From NCBI RefSeq assembly GCF_013778305.1, contig NZ_JACEIC010000002.1, forward strand, positions 3,001,669-3,065,668: a stretch of 64,000 bases of DNA, given 5' to 3'. The DNA comes from Nocardioides agri. GTDB taxonomy: Bacteria; Actinomycetota; Actinomycetes; Propionibacteriales; Nocardioidaceae. The position numbers were made by a program, and so were the translations under genes. Below the pieces are notes generated by a model. That model had not been told where the DNA came from and did not search any database. It was given only the letters and a program-made list of their open reading frames with translations. How positions within the stretch are numbered: position 1 is the first letter of the stretch; the number at the start of each line of letters is the position of its first letter. Below, in pieces: positions 17,193 through 26,621 of this stretch.

Positions 17193-17876
17193 ATGGGCGC
17201 ATGGGTACGCCGGCCGGTGCTGGTCGGCGCCGTCGTCGTGGCAGTGCTCGCCTCGACCCTGACGGTCCTGCTCGCCGTCGGCGCGATCGGCTCGCGTCCC
17301 ACGCGGTGCGAGCGGTTCGCCGGCGACTCCCGGGACCGGGCGGCCGCGGTCAGCGGCTCGGGGACCCGGATCCTCGTCATCGGCGACTCCTGGTCCGCCG
17401 GCCTCGGCCTGGACCGGCCCGCCGAGTCGTGGCCGTCGAGGCTCCCCGGCCGGGTGCGCGTCGCCGGCTTCTCCGGCTCCGGGTTCGCCGAGCACGCCAG
17501 TGACTGCGCCCAGGTCTCCTTCGCCGACCGCGCGCCGCGCGCCCTGCGTCGGTCGGCCGACCTGGTCGTCGTCCAGGGCGGACTCAACGACTACGACCAG
17601 CCCGACGCCGACGTGCGCGCGGGCTTCGCGCGGCTGATGACGTCGCTGCGCGGCGAGCGCGTCGTGGTCGTCGGGCCGGCGGCCGCACCCGCGCGCGCCC
17701 GCCGGGCCGCGCACGTCGACCTCCTCCTGACCGGTCTGGCCGCTCGCTACCGCGTCCCGTACGTGCCGACCTCGGGCCTCGAGCTCACCTATCTGCCCGA
17801 CCGGCTGCACCTGACCCCCGCGGGCCACCGGGCCTTCGGCGACTACGTCGCCGACCGGCTGGCCGAGCTCCCGTAG
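17193..17876 (+). CDS. Membrane-anchored or secreted SGNH/GDSL hydrolase
   Basis: A 227-residue protein with an N-terminal hydrophobic segment (residues ~8-32, uncleaved anchor or signal peptide) and an SGNH esterase domain: G-D-S-W-S-A-G (Ser), G-F-S-G-S-G, Q-G-G-L-N-D (Asn) and D-R-L-H-L-T-P-A-G-H (Asp/His). It should hydrolyse an ester or acyl group outside the membrane; substrate unknown. ATG 17193 is preferred over GTG codons at 17172/17175 because GGGGG lies six bases before it and the basic-hydrophobic leader begins there. Confidence 0.84.
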   Translation: MGAWVRRPVLVGAVVVAVLASTLTVLLAVGAIGSRPTRCERFAGDSRDRAAAVSGSGTRILVIGDSWSAGLGLDRPAESWPSRLPGRVRVAGFSGSGFAEHASDCAQVSFADRAPRALRRSADLVVVQGGLNDYDQPDADVRAGFARLMTSLRGERVVVVGPAAAPARARRAAHVDLLLTGLAARYRVPYVPTSGLELTYLPDRLHLTPAGHRAFGDYVADRLAELP

Positions 17877-17916
17877 TCGGCCACCGCGCTGGGAGCTGCG
17901 TGGGAGACTCCCTCCC

Positions 17917-19107
17917 GTGCGTCATTCCCTAGCGGGCCGCGCCGAGAACGCGATGCAGGCCCGGATCCTCGCCCAGCTCCTCGACGCGGGGCCGCTGTCG
18001 AAGGCCCAGCTCGCCGACCGGCTCCAGGTCTCCCGGACCACGGTGGCCGCCGAGGTGGCCCGTCTCGTCGAGCTCGGCCTCGCCCAGGACGCCGGGCCGG
18101 CGGCGTCCCGCGGCGGCCGCCGGTCGACGCTGGTCGACCTCTCCGAGGACGTCCACTTCGTCGGCATCTCGATCGGCGCGACCGGCATGTCGGTCGGCGT
18201 GACCGACGGGCGGCTGGCCGTGCTCGCGACCCGGCACCAGTCCTGCGACATCCGCCAGGGACCCGAGGTCGTCCTCGCGGCGGCCATCGAGCTGGTGCGC
18301 GAGGTGATCGACGAGGTCGGCGTCACCAGCCTGATGGGCGCCGGCGTCGGCGTCCCCGGTCCGGTCGACTTCGGCCGGGGCGTCTCGGTCTCGCCGCCGA
18401 TCATGCCGGGCTGGGACGGCTACCCGGTCCGCGACGCGGTGTCGCGCGAGCTCGGCTGCCCGGTCGTGCTCGACAACGACGTCAACGTGCTCGCCGTGGG
18501 GGAGCAGCACGCCGGGGTCGCGAGGGGCGCGCAGGACTTCCTGTTCGTGAAGATCGGCACCGGCATCGGCTGCGGCATCGTGATCGACGGCGAGCTCTAC
18601 CGCGGGGTCAACGGCTGCGCCGGCGACATCGGGCACATCCGCGTCGAGGACTTCGGCCCGACCTGCGCCTGCGGCAACACCGGCTGCCTCGAGGCCTTCT
18701 CCGGCGGGGCCGCCCTCGCCCGCGACGCGACGGCCGCGGCCCGCAGCGGCCGGTCGCCGGCGCTCGCCGCGATCCTGGAGGAGAAGGGCGAGCTCACCGC
18801 GGCCGACGTCGGGCACGCGGTCGCGCAAGGCGACGCCCAGGCCGTCCAGCTGATCCGCGACAGCGGCCGGCACATCGGCCAGGTGCTGGCCGGCCTGGTG
18901 TCGTTCTTCAACCCCGGCCTCATCGTGATCGGCGGCCGGGTCACCGGACTCGGTCACGCGCTGCTCGCCGAGGTCCGCGGCGTCACCTACCGCCGCTCCC
19001 TGCCGTTGGCGACCGGGAACCTGCCGATCGTGCTCAGCGAGCTCGGTGACGAGGGCGGGGTGATCGGGGCGGCGCGGCTGATCAGCGCGTCCGTGTATGC
19101 CCCCTAG
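17917..19107 (+). CDS. ROK-family transcriptional regulator (first)
   Basis: A 396-residue repressor-type protein: winged HTH at residues ~18-65 (L-S-K-A-Q-L-A-D-R-L-Q-V-S-R-T-T-V), then a ROK sugar-binding fold with G-V-G-V-P-G-P-V and D-N-D-V-N. The zinc-binding C-x-C-G-x-x-G-C-L-E motif appears as C-A-C-G-N-T-G-C-L-E. Likely senses the sugar imported by the neighbouring transporter. GTG 17917 is predicted leaderless (GAGACT at 17904-17909). It is followed by a 192-bp regulatory gap and a second ROK regulator. Confidence 0.88.
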   Translation: MRHSLAGRAENAMQARILAQLLDAGPLSKAQLADRLQVSRTTVAAEVARLVELGLAQDAGPAASRGGRRSTLVDLSEDVHFVGISIGATGMSVGVTDGRLAVLATRHQSCDIRQGPEVVLAAAIELVREVIDEVGVTSLMGAGVGVPGPVDFGRGVSVSPPIMPGWDGYPVRDAVSRELGCPVVLDNDVNVLAVGEQHAGVARGAQDFLFVKIGTGIGCGIVIDGELYRGVNGCAGDIGHIRVEDFGPTCACGNTGCLEAFSGGAALARDATAAARSGRSPALAAILEEKGELTAADVGHAVAQGDAQAVQLIRDSGRHIGQVLAGLVSFFNPGLIVIGGRVTGLGHALLAEVRGVTYRRSLPLATGNLPIVLSELGDEGGVIGAARLISASVYAP

Positions 19108-19299
19108 ATGCCACCCGAGTCTCAGAAATCGGCCTACTTCTGCAGATCACTTTGCAAAGTTTGACGCTCAGCGCGGATTCTTTCGCCTGAATCGCTTGCC
19201 AGCGGCCCGGTTCACTGCCTAGTTTGTGCGTCGTCACGACAAACGGGTGATGGCAGTCACAAAGCCTGCCTCGCCCCCGGTGTGCAGGGAGGGTCGCGG
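19108..19299 (+). promoter_or_regulatory. Promoter/operator region of the sugar operon
   Basis: This 192-bp gap is AT-richer than its surroundings. It contains the perfect 12-bp palindrome ACTTTGCAAAGT (19149-19160) and a second inverted repeat, GTTTGT-N11-ACAAAC (19222-19244). Either could be a ROK operator controlling the second ROK gene and the transporter behind it. Inference from symmetry and position only. Confidence 0.5.
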
Positions 19300-20505
19300 G
19301 TGCGCAGTCCCAACCTCTCCCTCGTCCTGCGCCAGCTGCGCGACCAGGGCCCGCGCTCGCGGGCCCGCCTGGCCACCGACCTCGGCCTGACCCGGTCCGC
19401 GGCGAGCACGCTCGTCGCCGAGCTCGAGGAGCTCGGTCTGGTCCGCACCGCAGGCGTGGAGCGCGGCGGCGTCGGCCGGCCCGGCTCGCTGGTCGAGATC
19501 GACGGTCGCGCCGTGTGCGGCATCGGTGCCGAGATCAACGTCAACCACGTCTCGACGATCGCCCTCGACCTCAGCGGTCAGGTCGTCGCGGAGCACCGGC
19601 TGGCGCTCGACGCGCACCGGCTCACCGCCGACGAGGTGCTCGACAAGCTCGCCGAGCTGGTACGCCGCACCGACGCCGACGTGCGCACCGTCGGCGCGAC
19701 GCCGGTCGGGCTGACCGTCGGCGTCGCCGGCCTGCTGGACAGCGCCCGGGAGGTGCTCGCAGTGGGCCCGAACCTGGGATGGCGCGACGTCCCGGTGGGC
19801 GCCGGTCTGCGGGCCCGGCTCGGTGCGGCGTACCCGCTCGGCGTCGAGAACGAGGGCAACCTCGCCGCCATCGCCGAGGCGGTCCCCGGGGACGCGACTC
19901 GTCAGGACATCCTCGTGATCTTCGGCGAGGTCGGTGTCGGCGGCGGCATCGTCGCGGGCGGCCGGCTGCTGCGCGGCCACCAGGGGTACGCCGGCGAGTT
20001 CGGCCACATGATCGTCGAGCCGGGCGGCCGTCGCTGCGGGTGCGGCCGGGTCGGCTGCTGGGAGACCGTCGCCGGACTCCGCGCGCTGCTCGACGCCGCC
20101 GCGGACCCCGACGACCCGGTGCGCGACCCGGCGCTGTCGCTCGACGACCGGATCGCCGAGATCAACCGGCGCGCCGACCTGGGCGACACCCGCACCCGCG
20201 CGGCGCTCGACCAGGTCGCCGGCTGGATCGGCGTGGGCGCCGCGCTGCTCACCAACGCGCTCAACCCCGCTGCCATCGTGCTCAGCGGCTACTTCGCCGG
20301 CCTCGGGCAGCAGCTCCGCCCGCTCATCGAGGAGCAGCTGCAGGCCGGCGTCCTCGCGCCGTACTCCGGTGGCACCCGGGTGGAGTTCTCGACCCTCGGC
20401 TTCACCGCCGCCGTCAGGGGCGGCGCCGCCGTCGCCCTCGAGGCCGTGTTCGACGACCCGACGCTCGTGGCGCCTCGCGCCGCCCTCGTGGGAGGAACCC
20501 GATGA
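19300..20505 (+). CDS. ROK-family transcriptional regulator (second, operon-leading)
   Basis: A 401-residue ROK repressor with N-terminal winged HTH (R-A-R-L-A-T-D-L-G-L-T-R-S-A-A-S) and sugar-binding domain (V-E-N-E-G-N; C-G-C-G-R-V-G-C-W-E zinc motif). GTG 19300 is chosen over GTG 19282 because AGGGAGGG ends six bases before it. Its stop overlaps the ABC ATPase start as ATGA, so it is the first gene of the transport operon and probably autoregulated. The ligand is probably the transported sugar. Confidence 0.88.
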   Translation: MRSPNLSLVLRQLRDQGPRSRARLATDLGLTRSAASTLVAELEELGLVRTAGVERGGVGRPGSLVEIDGRAVCGIGAEINVNHVSTIALDLSGQVVAEHRLALDAHRLTADEVLDKLAELVRRTDADVRTVGATPVGLTVGVAGLLDSAREVLAVGPNLGWRDVPVGAGLRARLGAAYPLGVENEGNLAAIAEAVPGDATRQDILVIFGEVGVGGGIVAGGRLLRGHQGYAGEFGHMIVEPGGRRCGCGRVGCWETVAGLRALLDAAADPDDPVRDPALSLDDRIAEINRRADLGDTRTRAALDQVAGWIGVGAALLTNALNPAAIVLSGYFAGLGQQLRPLIEEQLQAGVLAPYSGGTRVEFSTLGFTAAVRGGAAVALEAVFDDPTLVAPRAALVGGTR

Positions 20506-22016
20506 CCGACACACCGCTGCTCCAGATGACCGGGATCGTCAAGCAGTTCCCCGGCGTCCGCGCGCTCGACGGCGTCGACCTCGACGTCCGCGCCGGCGAG
20601 GTGCACTGCCTGCTCGGCCAGAACGGCGCCGGCAAGTCGACGCTGATCAAGGTGCTCTCCGGCTTCCACCAGCCCGACGAGGGCACGATCACCTGGGACG
20701 GCCAGGACGCCGCGTTCTCCACGCCGGCCAAGGCGATCGAGCACGGCGTCGCGACGATCTACCAGGAGCTCGACCTGGTGCCGCACCTCGACGTCACCGA
20801 GAACGTCTTCCTCGGGCACGAGGTCTCCCGGGCCGGGTTCAGCCAACGGAGCCGGGCCCGCGAGATGGCCAGGGCGCTGCTCGCCCGGCTGGGCCACGCG
20901 GAGATCCCGGTCACCCGCGTGGTCGGGGACCTCTCGCCCGCCAACCAGCAGATCGTCAGCATGGCGCGGGCGTTGTCCCACGACACCCGCCTCCTCGTGC
21001 TCGACGAGCCGTCCGCGGTGCTCGACCAGCAGGAGGTCGCGAACCTCTTCCGGGTCATCCGCAGCCTCACGGCCGAGGGCGTCGCGGTCGTCTACATCTC
21101 CCACCGGCTCGAGGAGATCCGCCAGATCGGCGACCGGATCACGGTCCTCAAGGACGGCCGCACCGTCGCCACGGGCCTCGCGGTCGCGGACACCCCGACC
21201 GCGGAGCTGATCAGGCTGATGACCGGTCGCTCGATCGAGTACGTCTTCCCGCCCCGCCCCGAGACTCCCCGCGACCAGGGTGAGCCGGTGCTGGAGGTGC
21301 GGGACCTCAGCCTCGCCGGCGTGTTCACGGGCGTCGACCTCACCGTGCACGCCGGCGAGATCGTCGGGCTGGCCGGCCTGGTCGGAGCCGGCCGGTCGGA
21401 GATCCTCGAGACGCTGTACGGCGCGAGGCGGGCCTCGACGGGGACGGTCGCCGTCGACGGCAAGCGGCTGCGCAGGGGCTCGGTGACCTCGTCGGTGCAG
21501 GCCGGCGTCGGCCTGGCCCCGGAGGAGCGCAAGAGCCAGGGCCTGCTGCTCGACGAGGCGGTCTACCGCAACATCACGATGTCGTCGATGGCGCGCTTCG
21601 CCCGGTTCGGGTTCCTCGACCGCGGCCAGGAGCGCAAGCGCGCCGAGGAGCTGACCACCAGCCTCGACGTCCGGCCCACGGGCGTGACCCGCGCCGTCCG
21701 CACGCTCTCGGGCGGCAACCAGCAGAAGGTCGTGCTCGCCCGGTGGCTGCTGCGCGACTGCCGGGTGCTGCTGCTCGACGAGCCCACCCGCGGCGTCGAC
21801 GTCGGCGCCCGGTCCGAGATCTACCAGCTCGTCCGGTCGCTCGCCGACCGCGGCGTCGCGGTCGTGGTCGTCTCCAGCGAGATCGAGGAGGTGCTCGGTC
21901 TCGCCGACCGGGTCCTCGTCGTCCGCGAGGGCGAGGTCGTCCACGAGTCCGCATCCACGGACATCGACGAGGCGAAGGTCCTCGACCTCGTCATGGAAGA
22001 AAGGGTTCCGGCATGA
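20502..22016 (+). CDS. Sugar ABC transporter ATPase, RbsA/MglA type (two ABC domains)
   Basis: A 504-residue duplicated ATPase. The first domain has Walker A G-Q-N-G-A-G-K-S-T, signature-like L-S-P-A-N-Q-Q-I-V and Walker B L-L-V-L-D-E-P-S. The second has the degenerate P-loop G-L-V-G-A-G-R-S-E normal for this family, L-S-G-G-N-Q-Q-K-V and L-L-L-D-E-P-T-R-G-V-D-V-G. It energises uptake of a monosaccharide. ATG 20502 has GGGAGGAA upstream and overlaps the ROK stop; its own stop overlaps the permease start. Confidence 0.93.
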   Translation: MTDTPLLQMTGIVKQFPGVRALDGVDLDVRAGEVHCLLGQNGAGKSTLIKVLSGFHQPDEGTITWDGQDAAFSTPAKAIEHGVATIYQELDLVPHLDVTENVFLGHEVSRAGFSQRSRAREMARALLARLGHAEIPVTRVVGDLSPANQQIVSMARALSHDTRLLVLDEPSAVLDQQEVANLFRVIRSLTAEGVAVVYISHRLEEIRQIGDRITVLKDGRTVATGLAVADTPTAELIRLMTGRSIEYVFPPRPETPRDQGEPVLEVRDLSLAGVFTGVDLTVHAGEIVGLAGLVGAGRSEILETLYGARRASTGTVAVDGKRLRRGSVTSSVQAGVGLAPEERKSQGLLLDEAVYRNITMSSMARFARFGFLDRGQERKRAEELTTSLDVRPTGVTRAVRTLSGGNQQKVVLARWLLRDCRVLLLDEPTRGVDVGARSEIYQLVRSLADRGVAVVVVSSEIEEVLGLADRVLVVREGEVVHESASTDIDEAKVLDLVMEERVPA

Positions 22017-23041
22017 GCCAGGACAGCGTGCGCGTCGAGAAGGAAGCGCTCGAGACCGAGCGGGAGCCGAACCCGGTCCTCGCCCTGCTGCGCACGAGCG
22101 TCGGCCGCAACGCGGGCCTCGTGGTCGCGCTGCTGCTGATCTGCCTCGTCGGCGCCATCACGGCGGGCAGCCGCTTCACCGACTGGGACAACGCGATGAC
22201 GATCCTGCGGCTCGCCGCCGTCGTCGGCGTGGTCAGCATCGGGATGACGTTCGTGATCATCGGTGGCGGCATCGACCTCTCGGTGGGCGCGATCGTCGCC
22301 CTCTCGTCGGTCTGGTGCACCACGGTCGCCACCCAGGAGTTGGCCCAGGACATCCACTGGCTCTGGATGGTCGCCGTCGCCCTGCTGGTCGGCTCCGCGT
22401 GCGGCCTGATCAACGGGCTGCTGATCGCCTACGGCAACATCGTGCCGTTCATCATGACCCTGGCGATGCTGGCCAGCGCCCGCGGCCTCGCCGAGATCAT
22501 CAGCGACAAGAAGACCCAGATCGTCAGCGTCGAGGGGTTCGACGACTTCTTCAACCGCGACATCCTGGGCATCGACGTCCAGGTCTGGCTGTTCGCCCTG
22601 GTCTCGGTGGCCGGCTGGATCCTGCTCAACCGCACCACGTTCGGCCGCCGTACCGTCGCCGTCGGAGGCAACCCCGAGGCGGCCCGCCTGGCCGGCATCA
22701 ACGTGAAGCGGCAGACCGTCTACCTCTACGTGCTGATCGGCTTCTGCTGCGGCATCGCCGCGCTGATGCTCGTGGCCAAGACCACGACCGGCAGCTCGAC
22801 GCACGGCAGCCTCCTCGAGCTCGACACGATCGCGGCAGTCGTCATCGGCGGCACGCTGCTCACCGGTGGCCGCGGCACGATCGTCGGCACCGTCCTCGGC
22901 GTCCTGATCTTCTCGAGCATCACCAACATCTTCATCCTCAACAACCGCTCCTTCTCCGAGCAGTCGCTCTTCAAGGGAGCCATCATCGTCGCCGCCGTGC
23001 TCCTGCAGCAGAGGTTGGCGTCTCGGAACAGCACCACCTAG
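22013..23041 (+). CDS. Sugar ABC transporter permease, RbsC type
   Basis: A 342-residue membrane protein of the ribose/xylose/galactose permease family with 8-10 predicted hydrophobic helices. Family marks are G-G-G-I-D-L-S-V-G-A near residue 82 and G-R-R-T-V-A-V-G-G-N-P-E-A-A-R-L-A-G-I near residue 215, the loop contacting the ATPase. ATG 22013 overlaps the ATPase stop by 4 bp. The first ~30 residues are hydrophilic and cytoplasmic. Confidence 0.92.
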   Translation: MSQDSVRVEKEALETEREPNPVLALLRTSVGRNAGLVVALLLICLVGAITAGSRFTDWDNAMTILRLAAVVGVVSIGMTFVIIGGGIDLSVGAIVALSSVWCTTVATQELAQDIHWLWMVAVALLVGSACGLINGLLIAYGNIVPFIMTLAMLASARGLAEIISDKKTQIVSVEGFDDFFNRDILGIDVQVWLFALVSVAGWILLNRTTFGRRTVAVGGNPEAARLAGINVKRQTVYLYVLIGFCCGIAALMLVAKTTTGSSTHGSLLELDTIAAVVIGGTLLTGGRGTIVGTVLGVLIFSSITNIFILNNRSFSEQSLFKGAIIVAAVLLQQRLASRNSTT

Positions 23042-23098
23042 CACCGCTCAACACCACCACCACCGCATCACTCTCCGCATCACACAAGGAGCACCACC

Positions 23099-24172
23099 AT
23101 GTCCCTGCGGTCCACCACCCTGAGGTCCAGGAAGCGTTTCGCCACCGGCCTGGTCGCCGGCATCGCGGTCCTGTCCCTCGCCGCCTGCACGAGCAACGAC
23201 TCCTCCGGCGACGACGACAACGACGAGACCAGCGGCGGCACCTCTGCGGCCGCAGCGGGCTCCAACGACGAGTCCGGCGACAAGGTCGTCATCGGCTTCT
23301 CCGCACCCGCCGCCGACCACGGCTGGATGGGCTCGATCACCGAGTCCGCCCAGAACGTGGCCGACGAGTACGACGACGTGGAGCTGCGCGTCGCCGAGGG
23401 CACCAACGACGTGAACGTCCAGATCAGCCAGATCGAGACCTTCATCAACGACGGCGTCGACGCGATCGTGCTGCTGCCGTTCGACGGCGCCGCGATGACG
23501 CCGATCGCGCTCGAGGCGATGTCCAAGGGCATCCCGGTGATCAACGTCGACCGTGAGTTCGACGACCCCAACGCCGCCCGCGTGACGGTCCTCGGCGACA
23601 ACTACGGCATGGGCGTCTCCGCCGGTGCCTGGGTCTGCGCGGAGGCCGACGGCAACAAGGACGCGGTCGTCGCCGAGATCGCCGGCATCGACTCGCTGCC
23701 GCTCACCCAGGACCGCAGCAAGGGCTTCAAGGACGCGCTCTCCGAGTGCGGCCTCGACGTCGACAACCGCGTCGCCGCCGACTTCACCGTCGAGGGTGGC
23801 GAGGAGGCCGCGACGAACCTGCTCCAGGCGGCCCCGAAGATCGACTTCCTGTGGAACCACGACGACGACCAGGGTGTCGGCGTCCTCGCGGCGATCGAGA
23901 ACGCCGGTCGTGACGAGTTCAAGATGATCGGCGGCGCCGGCTCGGCCAACGCGATGCGCTCGATCCAGGACGGCGACAGCGTGCTCAAGGCGACGGTCAT
24001 CTACCCGTCGACCCAGGCCGCCGACGGCATCAAGCTCGCCCGCCTGCTCGTCCAGGGCAAGTCGATGTCCGACCTCGTCGAGGTCGAGGTCCCGCGCAAG
24101 GTCCAGCTCTACGCCCCGGTCGTGACCGAGGAGAACGTCGACCAGTACATCGACACCGCGTTCGAGTCCTGA
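23099..24172 (+). CDS. Sugar ABC transporter substrate-binding lipoprotein
   Basis: A 357-residue type-1 periplasmic-binding (Peripla_BP_4) protein. Signal peptide with lipobox L-A-A-C near residue 30, then a Ser/Asp/Asn-rich linker to residue ~60 and a two-lobed sugar-binding fold (D-A-I-V-L-L-P-F-D; P-V-I-N-V-D-R-E-F). AAGGAG lies seven bases before ATG 23099. Third component of the importer. The ligand cannot be read from sequence; the xylose isomerase downstream makes a pentose plausible. Confidence 0.92.
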   Translation: MSLRSTTLRSRKRFATGLVAGIAVLSLAACTSNDSSGDDDNDETSGGTSAAAAGSNDESGDKVVIGFSAPAADHGWMGSITESAQNVADEYDDVELRVAEGTNDVNVQISQIETFINDGVDAIVLLPFDGAAMTPIALEAMSKGIPVINVDREFDDPNAARVTVLGDNYGMGVSAGAWVCAEADGNKDAVVAEIAGIDSLPLTQDRSKGFKDALSECGLDVDNRVAADFTVEGGEEAATNLLQAAPKIDFLWNHDDDQGVGVLAAIENAGRDEFKMIGGAGSANAMRSIQDGDSVLKATVIYPSTQAADGIKLARLLVQGKSMSDLVEVEVPRKVQLYAPVVTEENVDQYIDTAFES

Positions 24173-24179
24173 CCGACCC

Positions 24180-24231
24180 GTGCCCGCCCCCGCTCTCCGT
24201 CCCCCTCTCTGGGCGTCGCGGGGGCGGGCAC
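24180..24231 (+). terminator. Hairpin between binding-protein and catabolic genes
   Basis: Perfect 14-bp stem GTGCCCGCCCCCGC / GCGGGGGCGGGCAC around a 24-base loop, 7 bp after the binding-protein stop. No U-run. It may end most transcripts or protect the abundant binding-protein mRNA while letting some read-through reach the catabolic genes. Confidence 0.65.
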
Positions 24232-24257
24232 GCACCACTTTCCCCGGGAGTCTCCCC

Positions 24258-25439
24258 ATGACTGACCAGCGCACCCTGCGCGTCGCCATGATCGGCCACG
24301 CGTTCATGGGCAACGCCCACTCGCAGGCCTGGCGCACCGCGCCGTACTTCTTCTCGCTGCCGCTCCGCCCCGAGCTGGCCCTGCTCGTCGGTCGCGACGC
24401 CGGCCGGGCCGCCGAGGCCGCCACGCGGCTCGGTTGGACCGAGAGCTCCACCGACTGGCGCGAGGCCATCGCCCGCGACGACATCGACCTCGTCGACATC
24501 TGCACGCCGGGCGACACGCACGCCGAGATCGCGATCGCCGCACTCGAGGCCGGCAAGCACGTGCTCTGCGAGAAGCCGCTCGCCAACACCGTCGCCGAGG
24601 CCGCGGAGATGACCGCCGCCGCCGAGAAGGCCCGCGCGAACGGCGTCCTCACCATGGTCGGCTTCACCTACCGACGGGTCCCCGCGATCGGCCTGGCCCG
24701 CCAGCTCGTCGCCGAGGGCAAGATCGGCGACATCCGTCACGTCCGCGCGCAGTACCTCCAGGACTGGATCTCCGACCCCGAGGCACCGCTGTCGTGGCGG
24801 CTCGACAAGGAGAAGGCCGGCTCCGGCGCGCTCGGCGACATCGGCGCGCACATCGTCGACCTCACCCAGTTCATCACTGGCGACCGCATCGTCGAGCTCA
24901 CCGGTCGGCTGGAGACCTTCGTCAAGGAGCGGCCCTATCCCGCGGGAGACACCTCCGGCAGCCTGGGCGGCGGCGGCACCTCCGTCGAGCGCGGCCCGGT
25001 CACCGTCGACGACGCCGCGTCCTTCCTGGCGACCTTCTCCAGCGGAGCGATGGGCGTCTTCGAGGCGACCCGCTTCGCCAACGGCCGCAAGAACGCGATC
25101 CGCATCGAGATCAACGGCTCGCTGGGCAGCATCGCCTTCGACTTCGAGGACATGAACGTCCTCGAGTTCTTCGACGCCACCCAGCCCGCGGCGGTCGGCG
25201 GCTTCCGCCGGATCATCGTGACCGAGGCGGAGCACCCCTATGTCGCCGCGTGGTGGCCCCCCGGCCACGGGCTCGGCTACGAGCACGGCTTCACCCACCA
25301 GGTCGTCGACCTGGTGACCGCGATCGCCGAGGGGACCGACCCGTCCCCGACGTTCGCCGACGGCCTCCAGGTCCAGCGCGTCCTGGACGCCGTCGAGACC
25401 AGTTCCGAGACCCGCACCTGGCAGGAGATCCCCCAGTGA
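24258..25439 (+). CDS. Gfo/Idh/MocA-family oxidoreductase
   Basis: A 393-residue NAD(P)-dependent sugar oxidoreductase. Rossmann motif region [11 protein letters not shown] at residues ~10-20 and the catalytic C-E-K-P-L-A-N motif near residue 110, with Lys as expected, then the C-terminal sheet domain. Members oxidise or epimerise sugars, inositols and their derivatives. CGGGAG lies seven bases before ATG 24258. The stop overlaps the xylA GTG as GTGA, tying the two enzymes together. Confidence 0.9.
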   Translation: MTDQRTLRVAMIGHAFMGNAHSQAWRTAPYFFSLPLRPELALLVGRDAGRAAEAATRLGWTESSTDWREAIARDDIDLVDICTPGDTHAEIAIAALEAGKHVLCEKPLANTVAEAAEMTAAAEKARANGVLTMVGFTYRRVPAIGLARQLVAEGKIGDIRHVRAQYLQDWISDPEAPLSWRLDKEKAGSGALGDIGAHIVDLTQFITGDRIVELTGRLETFVKERPYPAGDTSGSLGGGGTSVERGPVTVDDAASFLATFSSGAMGVFEATRFANGRKNAIRIEINGSLGSIAFDFEDMNVLEFFDATQPAAVGGFRRIIVTEAEHPYVAAWWPPGHGLGYEHGFTHQVVDLVTAIAEGTDPSPTFADGLQVQRVLDAVETSSETRTWQEIPQ

Positions 25440-26599
25440 CCGACCGCTTCGCCCCCCGCCCCGAGGACAAGTTCTCGTTCGGACTCTGGACGGTCGGGTG
25501 GCAGGGCACCGACGTTTTCGGGCCCGCGTCCCGCGACCTGCTCGACCCGGTCGAGGCGACCTACCAGCTCGCCGAGCTCGGCGCCGCCGCCGTCACCTTC
25601 CACGACGACGACCTGCTCCCCGACGAGGCGACCCGCGACGCCACGCTCGACCGCTTCAAGAAGGCACTCGCCGACACCGGCCTGGTCGTGGAGATGGTCA
25701 CCACGAACACCTTCTCCGACCCGGTCTTCAAGGAGGGCGCGATCACGGCCAACAACCGTGAGGTGCGCCGCTACGCCCTGGCGAAGGTGCTGCGCAACAT
25801 CGACCTGGCCGCCGAGCTCGGCGCGCAGACGTTCGTGATGTGGGGCGGCCGCGAGGGTGCGGAGCACGGCGCCAGCAAGAACGTGCCGGCCGCCATGGAC
25901 CGCTTCCGCGACGCGCTCAACATCGCCACCGGCTACGTCAAGGACAAGGGCTACGACCTCCGCTTCGCCCTCGAGCCCAAGCCCAACGAGCCGCGCGGCG
26001 ACATCCTGCTGCCGACGATCGGTCACGCGATCGCCCTGATCTCCGAGCTCGACCACCCGGAGATGGTGGGCCTCAACCCCGAGGTCGGGCACGAGGAGAT
26101 GGCGGGCCTCAACTTCGCGCACGGCATCAGCCAGGCGCTGTGGCACGACAAGCTCTTCCACATCGACCTCAACGGCCAGCACGGCCCGCGCTTCGACCAG
26201 GACCTGCGCTTCGGCGCCGGCAACCTCCGCGGCGCGTTCTGGACCGTCGACGCGATGCTGGGCGCCGGCACCTCCAAGCGCTACGACGGCTACGTGCACT
26301 TCGACTACAAGCCGCCGCGCGCCGAGGCGATCGACGGCGTCTGGGAGTCGGCCCGCGCCTGCATGCGCAACTACCTGATCCTGCGCGAGAAGGTCCAGGC
26401 GTTCCGGGCCGACCCCGAGGTCCAGGCGGCCCTCGAGGCGGCCGGCGTGGCCGAGCTCGAGCAGCCGACGGTGGCGGCGGGGGAGTCGCTCGACGACGTC
26501 CGCAACGCGACGTACGACCTCGACGCCCTGCGCTCGCGCAGCGTGGCGATGGAAGCCCTCGACCAGCTCGCGATGGAGCACCTGCTCGGCGTCCGCTGA
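25436..26599 (+). CDS. xylA: Xylose isomerase
   Basis: Interconverts D-xylose and D-xylulose (also glucose/fructose) using two divalent metals. 387 aa, the compact actinobacterial type. Motifs include V-T-F-H-D-D-D (catalytic His), [23 protein letters not shown] and H-I-D-L-N-G-Q, covering the metal ligands. It aligns well by eye with Streptomyces XylA. GTG 25436 overlaps the oxidoreductase stop. Odd: no xylulokinase nearby, so the isomer product must be handled elsewhere or the true substrate differs. Confidence 0.94.
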   Translation: MTDRFAPRPEDKFSFGLWTVGWQGTDVFGPASRDLLDPVEATYQLAELGAAAVTFHDDDLLPDEATRDATLDRFKKALADTGLVVEMVTTNTFSDPVFKEGAITANNREVRRYALAKVLRNIDLAAELGAQTFVMWGGREGAEHGASKNVPAAMDRFRDALNIATGYVKDKGYDLRFALEPKPNEPRGDILLPTIGHAIALISELDHPEMVGLNPEVGHEEMAGLNFAHGISQALWHDKLFHIDLNGQHGPRFDQDLRFGAGNLRGAFWTVDAMLGAGTSKRYDGYVHFDYKPPRAEAIDGVWESARACMRNYLILREKVQAFRADPEVQAALEAAGVAELEQPTVAAGESLDDVRNATYDLDALRSRSVAMEALDQLAMEHLLGVR

Positions 26600-26621
26600 C
26601 CCTCGTTAGGAAGGAACTGAC

